This document shows, piece after piece, positions 50,860 through 59,243 of a stretch of DNA of 64,000 nucleotides; the stretch's first letter is position 1; every line of letters begins with the position of its first letter. The DNA is from JBFLYN01 sp040756655 (GTDB lineage Bacteria; Bacillota; Sulfobacillia; UBA8153). The translations under genes were made by a program, and so were the position numbers. The stretch spans positions 38,157 to 102,156 of the forward strand of contig JBFLYN010000006.1 of NCBI GenBank assembly GCA_040756655.1, in the 5' to 3' direction. The notes under the pieces are model-generated. The model saw nothing but the letters and a program-made list of their open reading frames with translations, was not told where the DNA came from and ran no database searches.

Positions 50860-51333
50860 ATGGCCAGAGCAGTAGTGGAAGCCCTGATCTGGGAGGGAGA
50901 AAGGGCGCGCAAGGAGTTTGCGGACTTCGCCCGGTCCCTTCCCCTGACCGTATTGGAAAGGCAGGTAGAAGGAGAGCAGGGTTCGGTCAAGGGCATCGTG
51001 GCCCACGTATGCCGCGCCGCCTATTTCTTCCTCCGGGCGGTGCTGGAGGCCAACCAGTTGCCGGTGCCTACGCCGGGCTACCCGGCCATAGGCAACTCCC
51101 GGGACTTAGGGGAGCTTTTTGCCGCATTGGATGATGTGAGGGACTTTACGTTCCGTGGGGCACGCGTCCTGGAAGACCGGCACCTTGCCACCCAGTTCAC
51201 CGCCCCTTGGGGCCAAGTCTATAGCTGCGAGCAGTTCCTGGAACACGCCCTGGTGCACATACTGCGCCACCGCCGGCAGCTGGAGCGGGTCGTGCTGGGC
51301 GCCATCAAGTCATGGGAGGGTGAGGAATCATGA
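50860..51333 (+). CDS. DinB-like protein (first of a tandem pair)
   Basis: This 157-aa four-helix protein has a DinB/YfiT-like layout: an N-terminal helix, 'GIVAHVCRAAYFFLRAVLE' with the first His, and C-terminal 'QFLEHALVHILRHRRQLE' holding two more His for a metal site. Its ATG follows AGGAGGG. It overlaps the second DinB gene by 4 bp. Members include thiol transferases (bacillithiol- or mycothiol-dependent) and uncharacterised proteins. Confidence 0.8.
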   Translation: MARAVVEALIWEGERARKEFADFARSLPLTVLERQVEGEQGSVKGIVAHVCRAAYFFLRAVLEANQLPVPTPGYPAIGNSRDLGELFAALDDVRDFTFRGARVLEDRHLATQFTAPWGQVYSCEQFLEHALVHILRHRRQLERVVLGAIKSWEGEES

Positions 51334-51809
51334 AGGACCGGGAAACCTGGAAGGAAACCCTGCGGCGTGGCCTGCAGGGGGAAGAAGCGCACGTCCCGCC
51401 CGTCAAGATCCTGGCCATAGAACCGGGCGACCAGGCCGACCACCGGTTGCCCGGGATGCCCTACACCGCCCGGCAATGCCTGTACCACACCCTGGTCTGG
51501 GCGGAGCTGATCACCCGCACCCTGGCCAAAGACGTGGTACAGTGGCCGGCGCAACTGGAAGTCACCTGGCAGGTTCCCCGGGACCTGGAGGGGCCGGCGG
51601 GTTGGCGGGACATGGCCGACCGCCTGCTTGCCGCCATAGGCAAATCCTTGGGGCTCCTGGACCACCTGGAGCCTGACGATGCGGTGCCGGGCTGGCCCAA
51701 GGCCACGGTGGGCTGGGCCTACCAGGTGATGATCATGCACAACTCGTATCACCTGGGCCAGTTGGTGACGTTGTTGCGCCTGGCCGGAGCCTGGCCGCCC
51801 GCGGGGTAA
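51330..51809 (+). CDS. DinB-like protein (second of a tandem pair)
   Basis: This 159-aa protein has 'TARQCLYHTLVWAELITR' and the C-terminal 'MIMHNSYHLGQLVTLLR', the H-x3-H-x-x-Q motif of DinB proteins. It is translationally coupled to the first copy (ATGA overlap), so the two may form a heterodimer. The similarity between the copies is weak, so the duplication is old or the pair arose separately. Confidence 0.82.
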   Translation: MKDRETWKETLRRGLQGEEAHVPPVKILAIEPGDQADHRLPGMPYTARQCLYHTLVWAELITRTLAKDVVQWPAQLEVTWQVPRDLEGPAGWRDMADRLLAAIGKSLGLLDHLEPDDAVPGWPKATVGWAYQVMIMHNSYHLGQLVTLLRLAGAWPPAG

Positions 51810-51883
51810 GTCATCCAGGGCCGGGAGGCCACCGGGACTGGTGCCCGGAACAGTCCCTTCAAGTCTAGCTGCAGGAGGCTGCC

Positions 51884-52093
51884 ATGATCCTGGAAAGGGC
51901 GTTTTCGTTGCTGGCGGCGCCGGGAGTGCTCCTCAAGGCTTTGCCGTTTCTCATGGCCGGGGGCATGGACCGGGGTTCGGGACCTGTGGAGGTAGTGCTG
52001 ACCGTTGACCCCGACCGGGCACCCCGTGTGCACGTGTCCGTGGCGAGCGGAGCCTGGATAACGGCCCGGCCATGGGGAGCTCGGCGTCGATGA
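51884..52093 (+). CDS. Short hypothetical ORF with a strong ribosome-binding site
   Basis: ATG 51884 follows AGGAGG by 7 bases and opens 69 codons: 'MILERAFSLLAAPGVLLKALPFLMAGG', a hydrophobic start, then 'PVEVVLTVDPDRAPRVHVSVASG'. The sequence loses protein-like character after about residue 58, at a point where a minus-strand frame also ends. It may be the 5' part of a gene truncated by rearrangement. No family recognised. Confidence 0.35.
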   Translation: MILERAFSLLAAPGVLLKALPFLMAGGMDRGSGPVEVVLTVDPDRAPRVHVSVASGAWITARPWGARRR

Positions 52094-52364
52094 AGCTCAG
52101 GATGGAGCAACCCTCCAGCTCGGCCACAATGTCCGGGGCATGGTCCGGAGAGCCCCCGTATACACAGGCCCGCCCCTCCGCATCCAGTGTAACCACCCCC
52201 GCCAGCTTGCCGCCCGGCCCGGGCAGTCCGAACACCACCATTCCCCCGGCGCCAAGCGTGCCCCGGCGCAGCATCCCGTAAGGGATGTTATACCGTAGCG
52301 GGTCGGTGGCGAAAAGGGCTTCCAACTGCAAAAACTGGCAGGTCCAAGGCGCGACAGAGACATG
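52075..52364 (-). pseudogene. Hypothetical gene fragment, frameshifted
   Basis: GGAGGGAGAGCC precedes an ATG at 52364 ('MSLSRLGPASF'). A shift in a T5 run near 52334 leads into a protein-like frame 'LQLEALFATDPLRYNIPYGMLRRGTLGAGGMVVFGLPGPGGKL', then 'SPDHAPDIVAELEGCSILSFIDAEL'. The coding look stops near 52075, where it meets the opposing short ORF. It is downstream of cysS on the same strand. No family recognised. Confidence 0.4.
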
Positions 52365-52430
52365 GCTCTCCCTCCGGTCCTGCAGCTTCCGAACTCCGAC
52401 CAAACCCGTCCTCGTCCGCACCCCGGCCTA

Positions 52431-53855
52431 CTAGCGGGAAGGCCGCACCGTAGTACCACCCGGCGTGTCGGTTACCGTGTATCCCAGTGCTTCGACCTGG
52501 GTCCGCAGGCTGTCCGCCAGCGACCAGTCCCGGGCGGCCCGGGCCCGGGCCCGCTCTTCCACCAGTCTCTGCACCTCGGGAGGTACCGGAGGCGCCTGTA
52601 CCTCTGTCGCGCGGTCAGCCGCCTGTTCCAGGTCAAGGCCCAGGACAGCGTCGAATTCCAAGAGCAACTGGGCGGCCGTTCCCGGCGGGAGATCCCCCCC
52701 ACGGGCCACTTCCCACACCACAGCCATGGCCTGGGGGAGCCCCAGGTCATCATTGACGGCCTCCTTGAAGCGCTGGCGAAGCGCACGGGCCTGTGGGTCG
52801 GGCCGCGCGTCGTCTTCCCTGGCCAGCTGCGCCACGCGCCCCCAGAGTCGTTCCAAGGCGGTCTGGGCACCGCCGAGAGCTTCCCAGGTAAAGTTCAGCT
52901 TGGAGCGGTAATGCGCGTTCAGGCAGAAGTACCGGTAGGCGAGGGGGTGATATCCCCGCTCCACCAGCTCGGATATGGTGTAGAAGTTGCCCAGGCTCTT
53001 CCCCATGCGCCCGGCATCCACCAGGAGGAACTCGTTATGCATCCAACGCTGGACCACCCGGTGACCGGCGAAAGCGTCGGACTGGGCGATCTCGTTTTCG
53101 TGGTGAACTGGCACGTGGTCGATGCCGCCGGTATGGATGTCAAACCGGTCGCCCAGGTATTTCATGCTCATGGCCGAGCACTCGATGTGCCAACCCGGGT
53201 AGCCTTTTCCCCACGGGCTGTCCCACTGCATGATGTGGGAAGGATCGGCCTTGCGCCACAGGGCAAAGTCGGCCGGGTGGCGCTTTTCCGTGTTGACCTC
53301 GACCCGGGCCCCAGCCTGCTGGCCCTCTAGGTCCAGGCCGGACAGGCACCCGTACCCGGGGAAGGTGCTGATGTCAAAGTAAATGCCGTCGCTGATCTCG
53401 TAAGCGTGCCCCATCTCCAGCAGTCTCTGGGTTATCTCTATCATCTCGGGCACGTGGTCAGTGGCCCGGCACACCACGTGGGGCGTCTTGATGTTGAGGC
53501 GCGCCAAGTCGGCAAAGAAAGCTCTGGTATACATGGCCGCCAGTTCCCCGGGGGTCCTCTGTTCCCGGCGCGCACCGGCCACCATCTTGTCCTCACCTTC
53601 GTCGGCGTCGGATGTCATGTGACCCACGTCGGTGATGTTCATGACGTGCTTTACCTGGTACCCGTTGTACTCCAGCACCCGGCGAAGCGTGTCGGCAAAC
53701 ACGTAAGCCCGCAGGTTACCAATGTGCGCGTAATCGTATACCGTGGGCCCGCAGCTGTACACCCCCACGCGCCCCGGAACCAGGGGCGAGAACGGCTGGA
53801 CGCGCCGGGTCAGGGTGCTAAAGAGCCTGAGCTGTTCCAATGTGGTCACTCCCAA
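52431..53855 (-). CDS. cysS: Cysteinyl-tRNA synthetase
   Basis: This 474-aa class I synthetase has 'VYSCGPTVYDYAHIGN' with the first zinc Cys and the HIGH-type motif. 'GWHIECSAMSMKYLG' and 'GGIDHVPVHHENEIAQSDA' supply the other zinc ligands, and 'DAGRMGKSLGNF' is the KMSKS motif. It charges tRNA-Cys. The start is not certain: TTG 53855, GTG 53849 or TTG 53840 are all in frame near a GGGAG. The leader from the probable promoter is only about 50 bases, so there is no T-box. It is the only translation gene in the window. Confidence 0.96.
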   Translation of the reverse strand: MGVTTLEQLRLFSTLTRRVQPFSPLVPGRVGVYSCGPTVYDYAHIGNLRAYVFADTLRRVLEYNGYQVKHVMNITDVGHMTSDADEGEDKMVAGARREQRTPGELAAMYTRAFFADLARLNIKTPHVVCRATDHVPEMIEITQRLLEMGHAYEISDGIYFDISTFPGYGCLSGLDLEGQQAGARVEVNTEKRHPADFALWRKADPSHIMQWDSPWGKGYPGWHIECSAMSMKYLGDRFDIHTGGIDHVPVHHENEIAQSDAFAGHRVVQRWMHNEFLLVDAGRMGKSLGNFYTISELVERGYHPLAYRYFCLNAHYRSKLNFTWEALGGAQTALERLWGRVAQLAREDDARPDPQARALRQRFKEAVNDDLGLPQAMAVVWEVARGGDLPPGTAAQLLLEFDAVLGLDLEQAADRATEVQAPPVPPEVQRLVEERARARAARDWSLADSLRTQVEALGYTVTDTPGGTTVRPSR

Positions 53856-53908
53856 AATGGACGATGACGAACACGGCGCCTTGGGTTGGTGTCCCCTGGC
53901 TTAGGTGT

Positions 53909-53917
53909 ATTATACCA
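53909..53917 (-). promoter_or_regulatory. Extended -10 promoter of cysS
   Basis: The minus strand carries TGG-TATAAT, an extended -10 element, about 54 bases before the cysS start. The -35 (TGTCTT at 17 bases) is poor, as is usual for extended -10 promoters. Confidence 0.6.
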
Positions 53918-54052
53918 GAAAGCCCTATGCTAAGACAGGGCTGCCCCGGACATGGCCTACCAGGTTGCGGGCGGACTGGCCGCAATGCTGCAATAGGGAA
54001 GATCTGGCCGGCCTCTCCCCGTGGCCCGGAGCCGGTGTGGGGGGTGACCTGG

Positions 54053-54403
54053 TTGTTAACCAGGCTTTGGCACGTGAGAGCAAATGTCTCCAACCTCCCG
54101 CGCGCCCTGGAATGGTACGAGAACGTGCCTGGGTTCTGCGTAACCGGCACCTGGCCGCCGGAAAACCCCAACTATGCCCACTTCGAGGCAGAGGATGGTG
54201 CCACGTTCTCCATCATGCAGCAGAAACACGCGCCGTCCACCGGGAGGTACAACTTCACCGTAAAAGGTGTGGATGGTCTTGGGGAGGCCCTCAAACACCG
54301 GATGACGGTGGTGGAAGAGCTTTTCGACACCCCGTATGGAAGTCGCAAGTTCACCATCGCCGACCCAGACGGGAACGAGCCCGGTTTCATCCAGGAAGCC
54401 TGA
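54053..54403 (+). CDS. Glyoxalase/VOC-fold protein
   Basis: This single VOC domain of about 116 aa has 'LWHVRANVSNLPRALEWYENVPGF', the N-terminal beta-alpha unit with a possible metal His, then 'NYAHFEAEDGATFSIMQQ' and C-terminal 'GSRKFTIADPDGNEPGFIQ'. The typical final metal Glu is in 'GNEPGF' rather than G-N-x-x-E. The start is unclear: TTG 54053 after GGGGTGA, or GTG 54035/54044. The reaction is unknown. Confidence 0.8.
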   Translation: MLTRLWHVRANVSNLPRALEWYENVPGFCVTGTWPPENPNYAHFEAEDGATFSIMQQKHAPSTGRYNFTVKGVDGLGEALKHRMTVVEELFDTPYGSRKFTIADPDGNEPGFIQEA

Positions 54404-54427
54404 AGCAGTGAGGGAGCAAGAACCGGC

Positions 54428-55205
54428 GTGAACCCGGAGCAGGCGAGGGCCTTCGTGGAGCGCAACGGCGACCTGGCCCAAAATGCCCGGCTGCGTTTCA
54501 TTCTGGCTGGCGAGGCCCCGGCCGGGCCACACCTTGTCGCCCTGCTGGAAGCACAGAATTCCGACGGGGGATGGCCGTTGTCGCCCATCGCCGCCTGCAG
54601 CTTGCTGGACACTACCTGTTACCGGTTGGCAGCCGCGGAGTCCGCGGGCGTTCCCCTCGACCACCCCGGGCTTGCCCGGGCCGGCCGTTACCTAGAGGCG
54701 ACCCAGCACCCCGGCGGGAGCTGGGAAGAAGACCGCGGCCAGGAGGGAAACCTGCCGCCGTGGGCACAGCCGGGCGAGCTTGCGCCACCCTGTACCTCAC
54801 AGCCAACTGCGGGCTGGGGCTGCTTCTGCCCCGGGCACGATCCAGGCCGCCCATTACCTCCGCCGTCACCTGGCCGGGAGTGGAAAACTGCCCACCTACC
54901 TGCACGGGCACTGGCTGGCTGCCGGCCTCTGGCAGCGGGTGGGCTGGTTCGATGTTTCGGAGACGACCTTGTTGTACCTGCAGGAGCGGCTGCCCCAGCT
55001 GCCCGCCAGCAGCCTGGCCTGGCTCCTCAACAGCCTTCGCCTGGGGGGCGTGCCCGCCGGGCACGCTCTGGTGCAGTCGGCAGCAACCCACCTTGTCCGC
55101 CTCCAGGAGAGCGACGGGCGCTGGACCAGCGAAGACGGACCCGGGCATTATGTATCCACTACCCTTGCGGCCCTGCATGCCCTGGGCTGGGCGCGACCCC
55201 GGTAA
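54428..55205 (+). pseudogene. Prenyltransferase/squalene-cyclase-like repeat protein with two frameshifts
   Basis: GTG 54428 opens 'LAQNARLRFILAGEAP' and the QW-like repeat 'LLEAQNSDGGWPL', then 'GRYLEATQHPGGSWEEDRG'. The frame shifts near 54795 to 'ATLYLTANCGLGLLLP' and again near 54840 to 'AAHYLRRHLAGSGKL', 'GWFDVSETTLLYLQE', 'LVRLQESDGRWTSEDG' (another Q-x2-D-G-x-W repeat) and 'TTLAALHALGWARPR'. The repeats are those of the terpene-cyclase/protein-prenyltransferase alpha-alpha fold. All parts are present across three frames. Confidence 0.75.
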
Positions 55206-55280
55206 GGCCGGGGCGTACCGGGTCCGGTAGCCAGCTAACGGGAGGCGCCCTAAGGGCCGGACGACCCCCTGTAGCCGGTC

Positions 55281-56018
55281 TCACCGCGCCAGGTAGCCCG
55301 CATCCACGGGCACCAGGGTACCCGTTATCCCCGCTGCGGCGCTAGAAGCGAGAAACGCCACGGTCTTGGCGACCTCTTCCAGGCGGGTGACCCGCCCGAG
55401 AGCAAACCTCTCCAACCAGGCGGCACCGGCCGGGTCGCGGGGATCAAAGGCATTTTCGGCCCAGGTCAGCACCACCCCACAGCACCGTATTCCCTGGCGG
55501 CCGAACTCGCTGGCCACCGCCCGGGTCAAGGCCATGGCCGCCCCGTTGGTGGCGGCATAGGCTGCCTCCCCCTCCCCGCCACGCAACCCCACCGTAGACA
55601 GGATGTTGATGATAACGCCTTCGCCCTTGTCGAGCATGGCCGGCAGGGCACGCCGCAAGTTCAGGTAGTAACCGACGGCCTTGTACTCCACCTGGGCGCG
55701 CCATTCGTCCACGGTGAACTCCAAAAGCGGCTTCAAGAGAGCATAGACTGCGTTGTTAACCAGTATGTCCACGCTTCCCAGCTCCCGCTCTACCTGGGTG
55801 AAGACTTGTTCGACCTCGGATTCGGACCGGACATCCCCCAGGGTCAGAAGCGACCGGCGCCCCATGTCCCTGAGCGCCCCCACCACTTCCATGCCCTGGC
55901 TGGCGGAATGCCGGCAATGTACCGCTACATCCGCCCCACACCGCCCAAGTTCCAGGGCCACCGCCCGTCCGATGCCCCGGCTGGACCCGGTGACCAGGGC
56001 CACCTTCCCCGCCAGCAT
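55281..56018 (-). CDS. Short-chain dehydrogenase/reductase lacking the catalytic Lys
   Basis: This 245-aa protein is FabG-like: 'ALVTGSSRGIGRAVALELG' (NAD(P) motif T-G-x3-G-x-G), 'DILVNNAVYALL', Ser in 'INILSTVGLRG' and Tyr in 'AAYAATNGAAMAL', C-terminal 'GTLVPVDAGYLA'. The Y-x3-K pair reads Y-A-A-T-N, so the active-site Lys is Asn (one base from AAG/AAA). Without it, activity should be low or altered. RBS: GGAGGGGGAGGGG-like sequence upstream of ATG 56018. Confidence 0.88.
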   Translation of the reverse strand: MLAGKVALVTGSSRGIGRAVALELGRCGADVAVHCRHSASQGMEVVGALRDMGRRSLLTLGDVRSESEVEQVFTQVERELGSVDILVNNAVYALLKPLLEFTVDEWRAQVEYKAVGYYLNLRRALPAMLDKGEGVIINILSTVGLRGGEGEAAYAATNGAAMALTRAVASEFGRQGIRCCGVVLTWAENAFDPRDPAGAAWLERFALGRVTRLEEVAKTVAFLASSAAAGITGTLVPVDAGYLAR

Positions 56019-56062
56019 GGAAGACCCCTCCCCCTCCTTGGCGGCCCCATTATACCATGGGC

Positions 56063-56390
56063 CTATTCCACTGTCATCCTGCCCGCCAGAGCAGGCCCAC
56101 CAGGGCCAGGCCCACGGCCCCCAGGGTCAGCCGGGTTGCCAGTAGCTCCGCGCGACCGTGGGCCAGGGGCGTGAGGGCCAGATACCCGCTGTACCGACGA
56201 CGCGAGCAACTCAAATCTCCAATAGGACGTCACCAGCAACAGGGCGGCCGATTGCTGGCAGGTGATGACGCCCGCGGCAAACCCCAGCCCACCCAGGGCC
56301 GCCAGCGCGGGACCGGCCATGGCCAGGATCTGGCCGAGAAAAGAAACCAGCGAGCCTGCGGGCCTGGCACCTCCACCCTCCGGCCATAAT
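56063..56390 (-). pseudogene. Remnant of a membrane protein
   Basis: Minus-strand frames read hydrophobic helices: 'MAGPALAALGGLGFAAGVITCQQSAALLLVTSYW', then in another frame 'LATRLTLGAVGLALVGLLWRAG' and a stop. Two transmembrane segments separated by a shift point to a broken membrane protein; the family cannot be identified. Confidence 0.5.
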
Positions 56391-56772
56391 GCTGCATATC
56401 GCCCTTGCCTTCGTGTACTTCAGTCGGCAGCAAGTCGACGTCGTGTTAAACACCGGGCCCAGCGCCGGCAGGGGCCGGTCGGGACGGTTACCGTGCAACG
56501 TCAGCGTCGCCCACACCACCACAGCTACCACGACCCGCACACCAGGTACACCGGACGCGGTTGCAGGCCGCGTTGGCCAGCTGGTGATCCCCGAGGAGGC
56601 CGATCCACAGATCCGAGGAGCTAGGCGCTACTTTGCCTGCCATTGCGGCGGAGAAGGCCGGAATCATCAAGGTCGGGTCGCCAGTAGTCACGGGCTGCCG
56701 AGACGCAGAGGCGCTGGCGGTTATTACCGGGGCTGCGCGTCAGCGCGGGGCAGAGGTGTGGACCGTCGCCGA
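56389..56772 (+). pseudogene. folC: Decayed folC (dihydrofolate/folylpolyglutamate synthase) fragment
   Basis: Pieces of FolC are recognisable in order: 'LAFVYFSRQQVDVVL' (the conserved LAF-x-yF-x3-x-vDvvvlE block), a scrambled middle, then in another frame 'LGATLPAIAAEKAGIIKVGSPVVTGC' (near 56600-56690) and 'ALAVITGAARQRGAEVWTV'. The P-loop, C-terminal domain and frame continuity are lost. A functional folC must be elsewhere. Confidence 0.65.
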
Positions 56773-56799
56773 TGCGGAGGCGGGCTTCCACCCGGGCCG

Positions 56800-57010
56800 C
56801 TACACATCGCCGCACCTACAGTGCCTGGATACTGCCTCCGGCGTGTGGTAGATCCGCCGGGCGATCTCCTGGGTGCCCAGTCCCTGAAGTGCCATCTCAA
56901 CCACGATGGTCTTGTTGGCATGATGGACGTGCAAGCCGGAAGCGACCACAGGGAGGCGGATTGGTTCCCGGATGAGTCTGCCTCTGTCACTCGTGGGCGG
57001 AGGCGGCAGG
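56800..57010 (-). pseudogene. Fragment of a DUF1670-type (mobile-element-associated) protein
   Basis: The minus strand reads 'HHANKTIVVEMALQGLGTQEIARRIYHTPEAVSRH', which matches from memory the C-terminal helix-turn-helix of DUF1670 proteins (THK-x-IV-x-LALQG-x2-T-x-EIAR-x2-HSPEAV-x-RY). The rest of the protein is absent. Confidence 0.5.
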
Positions 57011-57212
57011 CGGAGCGTGGGGGAGGGTGCGCCGGTGACTCACATGGGCTCAGATCTCGCCGTCTTGTTTGGTCGACCCCCTCCCGCGGACCGCTCACAT
57101 GGGCCCGGGCCTGGCCCGGGAAACCCGAAGAAGTGTGTGCAGCTTCGTGAGATCTGGGGCCGCCGCGCTCTGCAATCCCTGTGAAATATGCTACCCGCAA
57201 GGATGGAACTAT

Positions 57213-58397
57213 CATGCGGAGATGTCTGTCGCTCGATCTGCACCGGGATTACGTACACCGCTGCAGGCTAGAGCCGTACCCAGACGGTGCAAAAAAAAGC
57301 GGTAGCCCCGGTTCCCCAGCACCCGAGGGGCCTGGTCGCGGTTTATCCAAACCAAGACAGACCCGGACACCTGGGTGGCATTCGAGGTGACCGGGAACGC
57401 CTTCGAAGTGTATGATTTGCTTTCGCCGTGTGCGGGCGAGGTCCTGCTGACGGAGGCGTCGGCCGCGCACGAACGCGGCACTGGTCGCAAGACCGATCGG
57501 GCCGATACCGGGCGGTTGGCCGTGGGTTTGGCCAACGGGACGCTGCCGGCCATCTGGGTACCCCCTGAGCCCATCCGCGAGCTTAGGTGACTACTTCGGT
57601 TCCGCAGTCGAATTAACAGCCGCCGCAGGGCGACGGGCAACCGGGTTCGGCCGGTGCTGTGCCAGAACCGGGTCGGAGTGCCGCCCGCAAGAGACGTGCT
57701 CGACTGGCTCCAGGATCACCCGGGGGCAGTAGACGATTTGCAGGGTGCCGACAGCATTGCGGTGCTCAGTGGTCTGCGCCAGTACCGGTTGTCAGCAGAG
57801 GAGCTGACCGCGGTCACGGCCGAGATCGCGACGAGGGCGAAAGACGTACCGGTGGTCCGAAACCTCATGACGATCCCAGCCGTCAGTTTGCTAACGGCCA
57901 GGCACCTCTACGCCTATATCGGAGCCCGTCGGCGACTTACCGGGCCCAAGCAGGTGGCTCGCTGTGCCGGCCTGGACCCGTCAGTGCAGAAGTCGGGTCA
58001 AACGGATCGCCGGGGCCGCACCAGTAAACACGGCTGCGGGCCCTTGCGAACCGCACTCATGGAGGCCGCCCATGTGACCGCCTCCTGGGATAACGGTCCC
58101 CTCGGCCAATTCTTCCGTCGTGCGCGGCAAAAGGTCGGCTACAACAAAAGTATCACCGCTCTGGCGACGAAGCTTCTGAACACCGCCTGGAAGATGATGC
58201 TTACCGGAGAACCCTATGCCGGCGCCCGACCGGAGACCACGCGACGTAGGCTGCGCCACGTGGAGCACAAGGCCGACCAAGGCCGCAACTGGTCCCAACC
58301 CTTTCAGGAGCTGCTGGGCTGCACCCCGGCGATGCGCATGCCGCCGGCTCATACCCAAAATGGCAGAAGCCCGCGGAAGGAGGTGAGGCCGAAATGA
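57213..58397 (+). pseudogene. IS110-family transposase, one frameshift and one in-frame stop
   Basis: Start 'MRRCLSLDLHRDYVHRC' (DEDD domain with the first Asp). A shift near the A8 run at 57291-57298 precedes 'WVAFEVTGNAFEVYDLL' and 'RKTDRADTGRLAVGL' (K-T-D-x-x-D motif). An in-frame TGA sits at 57588, then 'LLRFRSRINSRRRATGNRV' and the Transposase_20 domain 'IPAVSLLTARHLYAYIG', 'GLDPSVQKSGQTDRRGRTSKHGCGPLRTAL'. The element is inactive unless rescued. No terminal inverted repeats were seen, as expected for IS110 proper. Confidence 0.88.
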
Positions 58398-58489
58398 CTA
58401 CCACAGACCCAGGGCTGCTTCCCTGCCCGATCCACAGCCAACGCGCCTCGACGAACCACTCACCTGTCAAGGTACTGTCCTACGCAGGG

Positions 58490-59224
58490 TTAGCTCAAAT
58501 AGCGGTTGTCGGAGGTAGTGGATCGTCGGCCGCTAGCCTCAGCGGCCATAGGTAGCGACAACCTTCGTTCCAGCTGTTGCAAGCAGATCAGCCCGGCGAC
58601 AACCGTCAACGCACATAGCAACAGCACCAGTGCAAGGTGGCCATGCCGGATTCCCATGAAGCCTGCTATCCCGCCACCTGAGAAGGCCGTCAGCTTGGCA
58701 AGCAGGAAGGCGGCGCGGCCACGATCCCCGGCGGCCATGGCGATGGCCAGGTCGGTCAGGTCACCGGTGACGTGAGTCGTTCTACCTACCGCCACCTGAG
58801 AGGTGGCGCCGTTTTGCAGCCCTGCTGCCAGCGCCAGCAGGGAGGCCACGATGTACCGACTGCCATCAAGGGCTACCTCCCCGGTCCAGGTTGCGGCTCC
58901 GGCGGCTGCCAGCAGCACCGCAGTGCCCAGCAAGGCGGGAGTCACCCCCCGGCGCGGAACCAGCATCCCGGCGAAGAAGGCACCCAGCACGAAGCTGCCA
59001 ACGAGGCAGGCGACCAGCAAGCCCTCCGGGGGGTCGAAGACGAGGTCCCGCAGCAGATCGTTTACCCGGCCGGACATGTGGGTGGTGCGCTCGAAGACGA
59101 GCGCAACCGTGGCTGCACCGTTCACCGTCCCGGCGGAAAAGCTTAACACCGCGCCGGTCACGAACGGAACCCAGCGTTTGGCCACCGCCTGCTCCCGGGC
59201 TACGTTGGCCTCGGGCAGCTTCAA
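58490..59224 (-). CDS. YoaK-like (DUF1275) membrane protein
   Basis: This protein (244 aa from TTG 59224, GGAGG 8 bases upstream) has six or so helices and the family pattern: 'AGTVNGAATVALVFERTTHMSGRVNDLLRDL', then the repeat-like 'AAGLQNGATSQVAVGRTTHVTGDLTDLAIAM'. The internal duplication of T-T-H-x-[ST]-G is the DUF1275 hallmark. Its function is unknown. It lies just downstream of the formate-dehydrogenase fusion on the same strand (19 bp gap), so the two may be co-transcribed. Confidence 0.85.
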   Translation of the reverse strand: MKLPEANVAREQAVAKRWVPFVTGAVLSFSAGTVNGAATVALVFERTTHMSGRVNDLLRDLVFDPPEGLLVACLVGSFVLGAFFAGMLVPRRGVTPALLGTAVLLAAAGAATWTGEVALDGSRYIVASLLALAAGLQNGATSQVAVGRTTHVTGDLTDLAIAMAAGDRGRAAFLLAKLTAFSGGGIAGFMGIRHGHLALVLLLCALTVVAGLICLQQLERRLSLPMAAEASGRRSTTSDNRYLS

Positions 59225-59243
59225 TGCGTCACCTCCGTGCTGG

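Noticed and set aside
53856..53910. T-box leader for cysS
   Set aside because: The leader from the best -10 box is only about 50 bases and has no T-box core sequence.
56389..57150. 253-codon plus-strand open frame as a single gene
   Set aside because: Only the first 15 residues look like protein (folC); the rest is out of frame with the folC pieces and runs antisense through the DUF1670 fragment.
57291..57298. Programmed frameshifting at the A8 run of the IS110 transposase
   Set aside because: IS110 enzymes are normally made from one frame, and a later in-frame TGA also breaks this copy, so decay is simpler.
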